A stretch of DNA of 64,000 nt from Nemertoderma westbladi. Its lineage: Eukaryota > Xenacoelomorpha > Nemertodermatida > Nemertodermatidae. The DNA is taken from the NCBI GenBank assembly GCA_032718475.1, contig JAUCBJ010005609.1, forward strand, positions 1-64,000, read 5' to 3'. The notes beneath the pieces are model-generated. The model searched no databases. It was not told the origin of the DNA and saw only the letters and a program-made list of their open reading frames with translations. The position numbers and the translations under genes were made by a program. Shown here piece after piece: positions 32,340-43,626 of this stretch (position 1 is its first letter; each line of letters starts with the position of its first letter).

Positions 32340-32375
32340 GCTATCTTCTTACCGGGAAGATAGCATGGGGGGGAG
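32340..32375 (+). promoter_or_regulatory. Stem-loop and polypurine tract before right LTR
   Basis: A perfect 9-bp stem GCTATCTTC / GAAGATAGC with a 7-base loop (32340-32364) directly abuts ATGGGGGGGAG (32365-32375), which ends at the LTR. The G-rich run fits the polypurine tract that primes plus-strand DNA. Confidence 0.75.
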
Positions 32376-32912
32376 TGTTAGCTTATTCAATCCCGCTAAC
32401 ACCCCATAAAGTTATAAGCCGATAAGCAATATTGGGAGCCACGAGATTGGGTAATTAACCAACTCGTGCCATCCCAATGAGAATGGGAAGGAGAAGCACA
32501 CAATGAGGGTCAGGGGCCAAACCCCTAACCCAGAGAGAATAGGTGGAGTGAACGGGAACACTCCAAAGGGCGCCAACAAGGGTATCAACCAATCAGAGGG
32601 GGGAAAGGCATCGATTAGGTAGAGCAACAAGGCCAACCGTGCAATATAGCCACTTGGCAGTAATAATACCAATTCAGTTATCTCAGTGCAATACCGGTGC
32701 TAGATTAGGTTACATAGTTTTAGATAGGGAAGGACCGGGACTTTAGTTACCGTATCCCGCCTTCCGTATACGACAATATATCTATATCTATATCTATACC
32801 TGCATATCATATTATATACGACAAACAGCACGAACTCATTTACTCTTTATACACGGCGGGGACGCGTGAACTAAAACCGGATAAACCGGGATCCCTCTTG
32901 GATCCCGTCACA
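32376..32912 (+). repeat. Right LTR
   Basis: 537 bp, apparently identical to 18693-19229 and preceded by the polypurine tract. It has the same terminal hairpin, GGGATCC-CTCTT-GGATCCC. Confidence 0.95.
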
Positions 32913-32917
32913 CTTGG
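32913..32917 (+). other. 5-bp target-site duplication, right copy
   Basis: CTTGG matches 18688-18692. Confidence 0.9.
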
Positions 32918-33419
32918 TACGTAGTCATTTAATAGTTTAATAATTTTACAAATTAAATTTCGCTGGCCTTCGCACACTACATTGGTTAGTTGATAAGAGT
33001 TGGATAAGAACTTTACAAACAAGCATATACAATACAAGGCTAAAATCATGAGGAAATTATTGTTCCACCATTCAAAGGATAAGGAGTCAAGTGGAAACTT
33101 TTTGTTCTGTCCAATAAATTAGTCTGAGTGTAGCCTGGTGTATGTGGAATATTATACACAGCTTCAAACTATGACCATTCTGTTGTAATGATCTGATGAA
33201 TTATAATAGCTGTTGTGATGACAGCTGATAGAGAGCTGTTAGCGAAATGATTATTTTGTTCTGTGAGAAAGAGTAGTCGGAGAGGAGTCGAGGTATCAAT
33301 AGATTAATAATAACAGCTGTTGTCATGAATTCAATTCAATCGCACCAAAGAAGAAATATGATGAATCATTCTTATATTTGTAAATAAAATGTTTAGTTAT
33401 TGAGATGTTGGGATGTTAA
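32918..33419. other. Intergenic, no gene recognised
   Basis: AT-rich. The word AGCTGTTGT(A/G)ATGA occurs more than once, but no boundary can be drawn. Confidence 0.4.
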
Positions 33420-33612
33420 ACCGCGATTTAAACAAATCCCTTTAGAAATCTATTTTATGCATTTTTTATTTAAGGCGCATTCAAAATTTTACCCAAATCG
33501 TTAGAGCCGTTTTTGCTCTGGCTCAGTAGTCAGCAGTCCGTAGTCAGCAGTAATCAGCAGCCTTTTTTCTCACAGTAACCGAGTCTACGACGTGCTAATA
33601 ACTATACAAATC
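33420..33612 (+). repeat. Dispersed repeat (SINE-like), copy 1
   Basis: Shares the order of blocks CCGCGATTT, AGCCGTTTTTGCTC, (AGTCAGCAGT)n, TTTTTTCTCACAGTAACC(G/A)AGTCT and CGACGTGCTAATAACT with 35838-36012, in the same orientation but diverged. Confidence 0.65.
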
Positions 33613-33639
33613 ATTCGGCTTCTCCTCTATCAACAATAA

Positions 33640-35293
33640 CCTACAGTAATAGGATATTCGCTTTATTTGATTCTAGCTGTTGTATGTTTCTTATGGCTTT
33701 ATCAGTATCAATGCAGGAAACTATAAATGTAATAGGCAACACAACGTTTGAGAGTACGGGCGGTGTAGGACAGGGTAAGCCTTCCAGCTGTCCACTATTT
33801 TGTACACACATAGACCCTACGATTACAAAAATGGATCGTTTAGGAAAGGACAGTTGGCTAGGTTCTCTTCATGGAACATTATTAATGGATGACACATGTG
33901 TATTGGCTACCTCCCGAGCAAAGTTAACTGATAAACTTAACATCCTTAAAGATGTATGCGATGAAATTGGAATGACTTTACATCCTAAAAAGTCGAAATT
34001 TCTGACCTCATCCACTCTCGATAGCGACAGAATCCCCATCTTGATAGGGAACATCACAATCTCAATTGTATCCTCATATGTCTATTTGGGATCTTTAATA
34101 TCAATTCACCCTGTAGCGGTTCAAATTGATGACGAAATTAAGATGCGTATTGGTAACTGCCACAAATTCACTTCATTCCTCGGCAAAAACTGTGACGCTC
34201 CCTTTACCGTGAAGAAGTCAGTATGGCAGGCTGCTCTCCAATCTTCGCTATTATACGGATGCGAAACATGGTTATGTAATAACATCAAACCAATTGTTTC
34301 AGTGTTTTACAGAACGCTTAAACAACTACTCTCAGTTCGATTAACAACACCAAATGATCTCGTCCTTATTGAAACTGGCACTGAACATGTCAAGAGTATT
34401 ATTAAGAATCGGCAGTTAAAGTTCCTGAGGTCATTGTCCTCACGGCCTGGATATAAAGACAGTTATCATAACTACATTATGAACGAAGCTACATCAGTAA
34501 ACTCACCAATGGGAAAATACGCCAAAGAGCTGTTAGATACGGGTCATGTCATGTCGGAACTCCAAGCTGCAAAAGATCGAACTCTTACAGCCATAACGAC
34601 AAGGTGTGTGAATTATGTGGCATACAACCCAACTCAGAAACCCCACGAATTATACTCTGATCCTAATGTACCCGAGTGGGAGAGAATCTCATTTTCAAGG
34701 ATCAGATTGAGTTCCCATCGGCTACCAATGGAGATACTCCGATGGTCTCGGATTCCGAGAGAGAATCGTAAATGCTTATGTGGTTCTACCCAATCAGATC
34801 ATCACATATTCTTTGTCTGCCCACTAACCGAAAGTATTCGCTTGGATTTCGACTTTCCACCACCATCGTCATCCCTATCCAGAGTATTTGATAACCTCGG
34901 AACCCGATCCGCATCAATTTGCCATAAAATTATTAAAGTATTAGAGCCCGCACAAGTATAAATTAATAACAAGGAAGGGATTAAAATAACCGTAAATTAA
35001 TAATAAATCAAATAATTAAGTATACATCTCATTAAGTATAGCCCATTTCACGAACACGAACAAAAACGAGCGTTATGTACATATATTGAATTTTTCTTTT
35101 TTTTTTCGCATTTTTGCATTACGAAGCGGCGTATAATTGGACTTAATTTTAAGTGTGTATTGGTGGAGGGTATTATTGCATTAAACGTATGTTGCCAATG
35201 TATCAATGTGTGTGTCTCTATTGGTGAAGGGTTTGAATTACATGCGAGTTTCCATCTCAAAAATTATGTCAATAAACAACTAACTAACTAACC
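33640..35293 (+). pseudogene. Non-LTR retrotransposon 3' half with (ACTA)n tail
   Basis: A 425-codon open frame (33684-34961) corresponds to the second half of a LINE ORF2. It starts in the RT block GVGQGKPSSCPLF, has the catalytic box as LMDDT (Asp69 and Asp70), then AALQSSLLYGCETWL, a long thumb region, and a C-terminal CCHC-type finger (CLCGSTQSDHHIFFVC, residues 364-379). The endonuclease, the RT fingers and the first catalytic Asp are missing, so the copy is 5'-truncated and dead, although its remaining frame is intact. About 330 bases of 3' UTR follow, with AATAAA at 35271-35276 and the end in AACTAACTAACTAACC. The family resembles RT proteins common in amphioxus and sea urchin genomes (from memory). 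Confidence 0.8.
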
Positions 35294-35837
35294 TATATAA
35301 TTATTATTGCTAAAATTCAGCACAGATTCCCTCTCTCTGGGTTGATTTGAGAAGGTGAATCTCCCATTATTTGAAAAGTGCATTATACTGGAAATGGAAA
35401 TATCTTGCAATGTCAAGTCTTATTATGCAAGGGATGATGTACAGTAGTATCTATATGGGGTTTGAATGACTGGTAGATGTTTATCCAGATGTTATCAAAT
35501 TTTAATTACCAGATTTCTAGCATTTGTAATTAACCTACACATTTGCTCAAAATCATCCAGCAGAACGACACAGAACAAATTAAAACTAATTTACTTTGGC
35601 TTGACTGAATCATGTATTTAATGTTTGCCAAGATATAAGTCATTAACCTCTTCCAAGGTTTTTAAAAACAACAATTATATTATTATTATAGCAGAGTACA
35701 TTTCAGTACACTTATTATCCGATTGTCAACATAAGTACTAACTAAACGTCATGCAGCTCGCATGCCGCTTAACATAGCACAGTGGGTAACCTTGTAGATA
35801 TTCCCATTTGTTGAACGTTGATGTTTGCTTACAGTCT
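35294..35837. other. Intergenic, no feature recognised
   Basis: AT-rich sequence between the LINE tail and the second SINE-like copy. Confidence 0.4.
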
Positions 35838-36012
35838 ATTGAAACCGCGATTTCACAAGTACCCATGGAAATATATTTTCATGGTTTATGCAGAATTTCA
35901 ACAAAATCTTTGAGCCGTTTTGCTCAAGATCAGCAATAGTCAGTCAGTCAGTAGTCATTCAGACTTTTTTCTTACAGTAACCAAGTCTTACGACTTGCTA
36001 ATAACTGCTAGA
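35838..36012 (+). repeat. Dispersed repeat (SINE-like), copy 2
   Basis: Diverged copy of 33420-33612. It contains AAACCGCGATTT, TGAGCCGTTTTGCTC, an AGTC microsatellite and CTTACAGTAACCAAGTCT. Confidence 0.65.
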
Positions 36013-38800
36013 TATGAAATTTTGATTTAGTTCTTCCCTAAATCTATGTACTGTAATATAGTATTTGGATCAAAAATATTTGGATGTCGAATTTAAATAG
36101 TTTTAATTATTGTTTTTTTCACCTATTAAATTATGAGCTAGCGTAGAGGAGGTAGAACTATGTAAATCCAACATTTTCTTAATAAATACTGACTTAATCT
36201 TATCTATATGTTATAAATTTTCCAATCTTTTAAAGTTTCCAATGCATTAAACGATATGAATAGGAGATACAACCTTTACTGCGATTGGACACTCGTTTTA
36301 GTGACACTACAGTGTGCTAATTATTTAGTATAAAAGATTTAAATGTCCGTTTTAGTAGTGATTAATTTGTAGTTTAATTCGTTAGTTAAATACCGTATTC
36401 AAATTTGCCCTGGACCCTGGACACCATGTCCTGGAATATAGTGTCGTAATTCAATGACACGGACCCCCTCAAATTTTTATTACAAATCTTGATGAGATTG
36501 CATGAAATTTGAAACAGAAATAGTTTCATCTACCTCCTCCTTACTGGGTGAGCCAGAAGTTTTATTTTCGCTTTCAATCATTCGCTAAAAGCTTTTGAAT
36601 AAAGTGACTCCATCGATATAGCGCCAGTCGTACTGCAGAAATTCTTCAATGTTATGTAATTTGTTGGTAGCAATGGAATGGAAAGCTGACCGTGCAAATA
36701 TCCCAAATATGTAAAAATATTTGAATTTATATAATATTTGAAGTTATGGGCATTTGAATGTTGCATATATTTGCTTCCGTGTATTTGATTCTCAATTAAA
36801 TTATATTTCCTATCTCTCGTTTATTGTTTTGGTTCCTTTAAACCCGCCTCTGTAACCCGCTTCTCTACTAACCTGCCTGTAAGTAGGAGCAAGTGTAAGT
36901 GTAGGCGTGTGTAAGTATAGGCGTAGTGTTTACCACATGTCTTCAATGCGGAATTAGAAATCTTATCTTAATCTTAAAAAAAAGTTAGCAAACCTTTGTC
37001 TAATGACAGTTCCTTACTATCATAAACGCCGTATCTAACGTCACTCAATGAAATGCGTCAATCATATTGGATTCCTTAAGGACAGGACGAAAATTAGTTT
37101 CTCGATGTCTACGAACTGTAAACGAGGTCATATACATACACCTCCTGTACAACCCATGGTGGCCGCTTTACCAGCATCTCGTTTGACACCAATCAGGTAT
37201 CCCTTTTGTAATATTGGAATTTATTTTTTTAGTCCTTTATACGTAATTCAGAACCGAAAAACACAAGACTTGTTTACTCGTTCCGTGCATATAGAGATTA
37301 CCCACTTAATGGATACCGATTCCTTCCTAATGGCATTGCCTTGCTAATTTGAATCAGCAGCTGTGATGCCTTATGTGGACATTCAAGATGACCCCCCGAG
37401 TTTAATGGGGATATTCTATACTATATGACACCAACTTTGCATTGTCACTAATTGTACGGCAGTTGATAGGTTGAGCAAAATGCGAGTTGCTAAGTTGCCG
37501 AGGTGACTCACCACTGGGAAAGTAGTAGAATTCTACAAACGGGATGATTTTTCAAAAATGAAAAGGAGGTATGGAAAGGTTGATGTAGATTCAATCTAGG
37601 ATAAAATCGTGTCTGATCATCAGAGTTATCTGTCATCTGACCAAAATAAAGTTGCTCCCATTTGGGAGTTAGTGTGGCACCTTCCCTGCCTTATTTAGGT
37701 ACAGCCAAGAAAGAGGAGCCTTCGGGTGTTTCGTGTCACACACATTTACCGCTTGCTTGCTTGTTCCTTTTAGTACTTTCCTACCCCAGTTTCTCGATCA
37801 GCAAAAGTAACTTTGCCAAATAGCGACCCTAAAAATTGTGTTTTTTGTGAAACACACTGCAATGTTTTTGGTTGAGTTTGTCATGTAAATATGATTTTAA
37901 AGGCGATATAGTAAATCAACCTACTCTATCTCAAGCTGTGATCTGTGCAAGCTCAAATATATTTCAAAATATTCTGAGGTCCTAGTGACATTTTCTACAC
38001 TAGAATGTCCCATCCTGGTGATGTTAGTGGTTGCATTGAATTCACATCTCTTTTTACTTTGAGGTGGAAATATAGCAACTTTTCAAGCCCATTGGTTGGT
38101 GTGCAGCTGGTTAAAGAATAAAGAAAGTAACGATATAGTTGAGGAAAATAAAATCCAGGGAACTGTTTCGTTACATTTTTAAGCATTATTAAACTGCGTG
38201 TATTAACCAGTGTGTACCATGCTGCTAAGGTCACTGCCAGATAGGAAATAATTCTAAATGAGTACTTCCGCTTGAGATGGATTTTCAGATAATTTCGCTT
38301 GTATGTACAAGATGAATGTATCAAGATAAATTGGATTACGCATTGGGTCACTTTATTCATGGTGTATATATGGTACAAGGATGATTGATATAATTAATAG
38401 GTTATAGCTAGCGTTGTGAAAAAACATGAATAAAATAAGAAAACAAGACTAAAATTGTACCATTATCACTGCATGTGCTCAGGAATGGAAACAATGTCAA
38501 AAAACATATGGTTAGGTCCTCCGAGCTAGTTAAAAAACAGGTTCATATTTGCATTGTTGTTTTTTGTTTTCACTTAGGATATCCCATGTTTGAGGTGATG
38601 TAACTAGGAACTATTTAAATTGAAAGGGTTTAGTAGACGGCATCGGCGGTACATTTAAATGGATTGTTATGCGATCGATTCTTTAAAGGATAAATAATAA
38701 TATTCTAAATTATCTTAAACTTGTGTGAGCAGTTTCAGGATTTAAGATTGCTCTTAAATGCCAGAGGGAGAAAACGGGCTATACACCAAGAAAGACATAA
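36013..38800. other. 2.8-kb intergenic stretch without recognised gene
   Basis: I see only short open frames (up to 127 aa) without family similarity. A GTGTAAGT-rich simple patch lies near 36890-36925. Weak protein-like fragments near 37560-37850 contain several stops, and I could not assign them. Confidence 0.4.
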
Positions 38801-38823
38801 GAAAGAGAGAGAGAGAGAGAGAG
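38801..38823 (+). repeat. GA dinucleotide run
   Basis: About ten GA repeats after GAAA. Confidence 0.9.
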
Positions 38824-39149
38824 CCATTCATAAGAAAGCCATATATCTATGAAAAATAAAGTTGCGTTTCGGTGCCTGAGACCCAGTATGCGGTAATGTA
38901 TGTATGAGTCTTCCCCACCTCCCCAACCCCTGGGGAATGATTTATTTCTTTCGTTTTTAATTATTTTGCCAGGAAGGTAATGATTACTGATAATATATCC
39001 AAATATTATTTTAATTCTATATGATTTTAATTCTAATCTCTCCCATTATAAACCTAGCCAACTGGTGAATTTTGTTTTTCTTTCATATATAAAATAAGAA
39101 AATTAAATTGCACTGTATGCAATAAAACATACCATTCTCAGTGCGGTAC

Positions 39150-40240
39150 ACATTAAAATAAATGTGATATACCATATAGAGAAATACCATAATAGCTTAA
39201 TATGTACTTTCTGTTATGATGAGATTTTCCTAATTAGTTCAGTTCCTGAAAACGACACTAACAATTTTCATTCGAATAATATAGATACAGACGAATACTT
39301 ACTTCCAAAAAATTTTGCTGACATAAATAGTACATTCCAAAATATATAGACCCAGATCACAATCTATACATCAAATAACACAGACCGCGGTTACTTCTCT
39401 CAATCTAAAGTTAATAATCTACCAAAAAAATAAAACTTGTTTTTCAGTATTTAATATAAACTGTAGAAGTCTAAATAAAAACCTTGAAGCAACTACCGAC
39501 TACTTAAATTCACTTGATAGGCAATTTGATATCAGAACTTTTACCGAAACCTTTTTTTACAACAGATACTAATTAAATAATGAAATGAGTAAACTAGATT
39601 TATGGTTAACAGACAACCGGCTATCACTAAATTAAAAAAAAACAGAATTCTTATATTTCACCAAAAAACAGATAACACAGATAAAATAATTAAAATAAAA
39701 TAAATGAAGTAACACAAACAAGGTCTGTGGATTGTGATAATCAACTGTCATGGAAAAACCATTGCGCTTACGTACTGAAGAAAATTTCAAAATTGGTGGG
39801 CATTTTCTTCAAATGACGTCACGTTCTGCCTCAACAACTTTATTACACACTGATCCACCCGTACATTACATATGGAATCATACTGTGGGTTAATTCTTTT
39901 CCAAAATATATAAATCCATTTAAAATTAAAGCGAACAAAATAATAATCCGAGCAATTACATTTAAGCACTATCGTGAACCAGCACCCCCTATTTAGAGAC
40001 AACTAAACATACTACACTACTTATATATCAAATGTACTTAATAGAAACTGCAAAACTAATGTGGGAAATACATCACAATAGGAAACAAAACTATATAACC
40101 CTAAAGTAACACGGCTCAAAAACCTGGAATTCACTGTCAGCAAGATTAAAAAAATCTAAATCAAAGAACTCAATAGCAACCATTATAAGATTAAACTTGT
40201 CAACGAACTAATTTAATTAACAAATTAATAAAAATTGCAT
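39150..40240 (+). pseudogene. Eroded LINE (jockey/CR1-like) remnant
   Basis: Plus-strand frames with many stops still show LINE blocks. An endonuclease start is seen as FNINCRSLNKN...LNSLDRQFDI (about 39450-39560). After a large internal deletion come the RT thumb blocks KLDLWLTDNRLSLN and KKTEFLYFT (about 39590-39660), then LSWKNHCAYVLKKISK and LIHPYITYGIILW (about 39745-39900). Near 40120 TWNSLSARLK matches the usual C-terminal WNSLP motif. The RT palm is missing. Confidence 0.65.
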
Positions 40241-41579
40241 TTATAAACCTTCTCATAAAAAATAAAATTAAAAATAAATTAAAACAAAGTAAAACTGATA
40301 ATTTAAATTATAGTTAAATGAGTTGACTGGCTAACAACCAACCCCACCCCCCCCTCTCAACCCTTTAATTACCCCCCCCCCCCCCCACTTCAAATTACAT
40401 ATTATAATTCAAAAGTGACTGGCAACACTAGCCAAGTACTGCCGGTCACGTATTGTCTATACAAAATTAATCAGACTAACATTAAAAGATAATAAAAAGA
40501 AAAAATGCTTACTAACAGTAGGTCTACTAGTGTTAGTAAAAATGAAATGGTGATGGTGTCCCGTTCTAATCTTAAATAAAACATACGAGCCTTCGTGGCT
40601 CAATAGATTGATTAAACCCCCACCCCCCCCCCCCCCCCCCCCCCCCGCCAGTGATTTAAGCGCAATCTTAAATCTTGCACATTTCACCTGAAGAGCTAGA
40701 GAGAAAAATGAAATTTGAAGAGGGAAACTAAACATGAAAAAATATGGGTGACTTTAATACAGCTCAACGCATGATATAATATCTCACAAACACTAATGTT
40801 AACAATTATTTTAGAAATTGATTAACTAAAATCCAGGCAAACAAGTTATATTGAATGTAATCATGTATGTATTTCAACAATATCATATTTATACATTATA
40901 TATATTGAATATTTTCTAAGCTTCAATTAATATCCGTCTACACACTGTCCAAGAGTCCAGCAGGGTACTTTTTCATACGAATTTGAGGTCCAGTATCATT
41001 TGCTACACCTGAGTGATGTCTCTATTACCATTGAATCATTTCCAGCAAAATTGGTCAGACTGGAAGCACTGTGTAACTCACTGTCACTCAATGTAAGTTT
41101 CCACTTGGGTGATCTTATTAACTATAGTAGTATTCGACATGGAATATCCATGATAGTTAGTTAAGGTAAGAAAATTAATCCCGCCTACAAGGGTGGGGCT
41201 CATAACATCGGATCGGATAATTATCATGTAAGTGCGAGTCTAAAGATTATTCATGATAATTAAGTTATATTAGCACAAATACATTATGAATAAACTTCAT
41301 GTTTATTAATGTTATTATGTTGTTTTAGAAGTTGCAACTGTAAATGTTATCATTGACGTGCATTTCCCAAATACTTCTGCATTGAAATTCAGCCTTGCAG
41401 GTTAACTGATGGTGTCTGATAGGCTCTACAATCTCAACTTTTGGTTGGTAAAATTAATGCTCACAAATTTTCAGCTCAATGGCATTAAATCAGACAAAGT
41501 TATAACATGTCAAAATCATAATGACAACAATGACGATTGCAAAAAATTGACCCACCCACTAACAGTGTCAGTTCACCAA
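40241..41579. other. Intergenic with two long C-runs
   Basis: Poly-C of 15 (40372-40386) and 24 (40623-40646). No gene is recognised. Confidence 0.5.
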
Positions 41580-42700
41580 GTCCCCACCAACTTCATGGAT
41601 CGACCCACTGACCCACAATAATTGCCTCGAATTTGACCAATTTTGCAGAGATCATCCTCCTCCGAAATAATACTACCTTCCTTGGATTCATCGGATTCAC
41701 TGGCGTCACTATCAATATCTCGAACTCCTAGTGCTTTCCCAGCCATCATACTCAATCTTTGGGGTTTGTTAGGATGTTCAGTACAAGGTTTCTTTTTGAT
41801 TGCTCTAATCTCGGAGGTAGCTAATAAGATGGTTATTCAGAGACTGTTGAACCTCCTCTTCCATTTGAACTCAGGGCAATTTGCAAAATGCCTGGTCTTA
41901 TTAAGAGGATATTTACCAAAATTAGCATTCATTGATTCCTGAGTTGTTGTCAGTAAGAAGTCTGAGAGAGGTCACCTTTACTCATTGAATCACTCACTTA
42001 ATTATCATGACTACGCCTTGTAACTTTCCTTTGATAGGTATTCATCAAGAATTGCATATCATACCTCTTGCTCTTAAGTGGGGTAAAAAAGCACACATCA
42101 AGTTGCGTCAATATATGTGTTGCATTTGGTGGCAACACAGCAAATGATATGTCAATCTCCTCACACTTCTTTACAACCACAGGTTCACCACAAGGTGGAT
42201 CACCTTCGATCCAGGTTGGGTAAAGACATTAATGCAGTCTTGGAGATAACAAATGGTGGAATTATAGTTCCGTCAGCAGCACCACAGCACATAACACTAA
42301 ATTTTATTTTGGAAGAGTGGGTGATCCATAGGGATACTTCACTCCATGGCAAAACATCAACCCATGATGGTTTAGGTCGAAAGCGGCACCGCTTCCATCG
42401 CAATGACTAGGCACTCCAATGATGGGTCGGACCTATCACACTGACAATCCATCATGGAACTCCAGAAGGGAAAGAGTTCGTAGTGGAGATCCGTTAAGGG
42501 GAGTGCTGATATCCAACTATCCAATCCTGTTCAATGTTAGAGAACACCTGTTTCCTACCAACCTTCTGAAATGATACTGGATTGCTTGATGATTCACTTG
42601 GATCCAATTTTCAGTACCGTGAAACTGTAGATTTGTCTACACCAGCATTAATGATATGTTCCTCTTTGCCATACTGACGGCTTGTTGAAGATCCAAACTG
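41580..42700 (-). pseudogene. pogo/Tigger-like transposase, decayed
   Basis: Minus-strand fragments match the DDE_1 (pogo/Tigger, CENP-B-like) transposase. They include KFSVMCCGAADGTIIPPFVI (about 42250-42340), then LPPNATHILTQLDVCFFTPLK (about 42050-42130), and an acidic C-terminal tail (DIDSDASESDESKEG, about 41690-41735). An N-terminal stretch with STVSRY and NRIG-like pieces lies near 42540-42650. The fragments are separated by stops and frameshifts, and the first catalytic Asp is not seen. This is a dead DNA transposon; its terminal repeats were not found. Confidence 0.7.
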
Positions 42701-42721
42701 ATTGTCAGTAATATGTCATTT

Positions 42722-42912
42722 TTTAACGTTAAACATACAATATATTTTGACGATCCAAATCACTACCGTTTAAAATTAACGTTAATTTGCGTTAATTTTT
42801 AACGTTAAAAGGGCGGCCAAACTAACGTTATTTATATGTATTTTTTACGTTAATAATTAACGTTGGCATTGTCAGAAAATAACGTATATTAATGCATTAT
42901 TAACGTTAAATT
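42722..42912. repeat. Cluster of AACGTT palindromes
   Basis: Within about 190 bp there are six or more TTAACGTTAA-type palindromes and partial forms (TTACGTTAA, AATAACGTAT). The region could fold back on itself and may be a MITE remnant. Confidence 0.55.
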
Positions 42913-43626
42913 GTTTGCAGGGGTACTTGTACTACACTTGTACCCTGTACTGTACCTATTCTTACACTCGAATACATTATCCCTGGAAAGGAAGCAGCTA
43001 ATTGAAAGGTCAAATATGTGCCATTTGTTCTAGCTAGATAAACACAGTAATTGGCTGATATTAGATTACTTTACGGCTCGGCGGCAATATAGTACTTTTT
43101 GAAAGGTCAAATATGTGCTATGTACCAAGTACTGTGTACTGTACCTACATATTCTTGGTTGAATATACTGTATTTATCAATTAAGATTATTGCGCAGTTA
43201 CAAACAGCTTTGATTGATATGAACTATTTTGTTCTTGCTAAATCACAAGTGTTTTTTTCCACTGTTTTCGATTACCAGATATGAATCTCTCTTGATAATG
43301 TGTCGGAGATGGGGTAGCTCGAAAATATGTATGTAGCAAAAATGTTTTGACATCGTGTAAATTTTGCATTTCCCACGCCAAACTTAACCTAAGCCCATTC
43401 CCTTACACGTTGAGCCCAGTTAGCCCAACCCCTGCTGCTGGCTGAAGTACCTATGGTGGTAAGCATGTCATTGTACATGAGTCTTGTAAGCCTGTTGTTA
43501 GAAAGAGACAATATCCTAACCCAGAATTTTAACATCGAGAGCTTCCTCCAGAGAGCCAATGGAAGTACGCCAGATTCTCCATATACTGTAAAGTTGGGTG
43601 AGTTCGTTTAATGTCAATTATGTGCT
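42913..43626. other. Intergenic, no gene recognised
   Basis: Two loosely similar blocks (GAAAGGTCAAATATGTGC with TGTACTGTACCTA) lie near 42940-43025 and 43100-43155. Nothing coding is supported. Confidence 0.4.

Larger units (their letters stand above)
18693..32912 (+). mobile_element. Giant BEL/Pao LTR retrotransposon, 14.2 kb
   Basis: The element is bounded by two 537-bp LTRs (offset exactly 13,683 bp) that begin TG and end CA, inside a perfect CTTGG duplication. It contains ORF1, ORF2, Gag, Pol with the BEL domain order (protease, RT, RNase H, integrase, C-terminal DUF5641-like region), a noncoding minisatellite and a further large ORF4. BEL/Pao elements are usually about 5-9 kb, so ORF1 and ORF4 make this one unusually large. 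It is visibly richer in G+C and in purines on the sense strand than its surroundings. Matching LTRs and long open frames suggest a recent insertion. All frames are open except for two single UGA codons and one frame change. Confidence 0.95.

Noticed and set aside
37048-37347. 99-aa open frame
   Set aside because: No recognisable family, splice context or repeat. Left unannotated.
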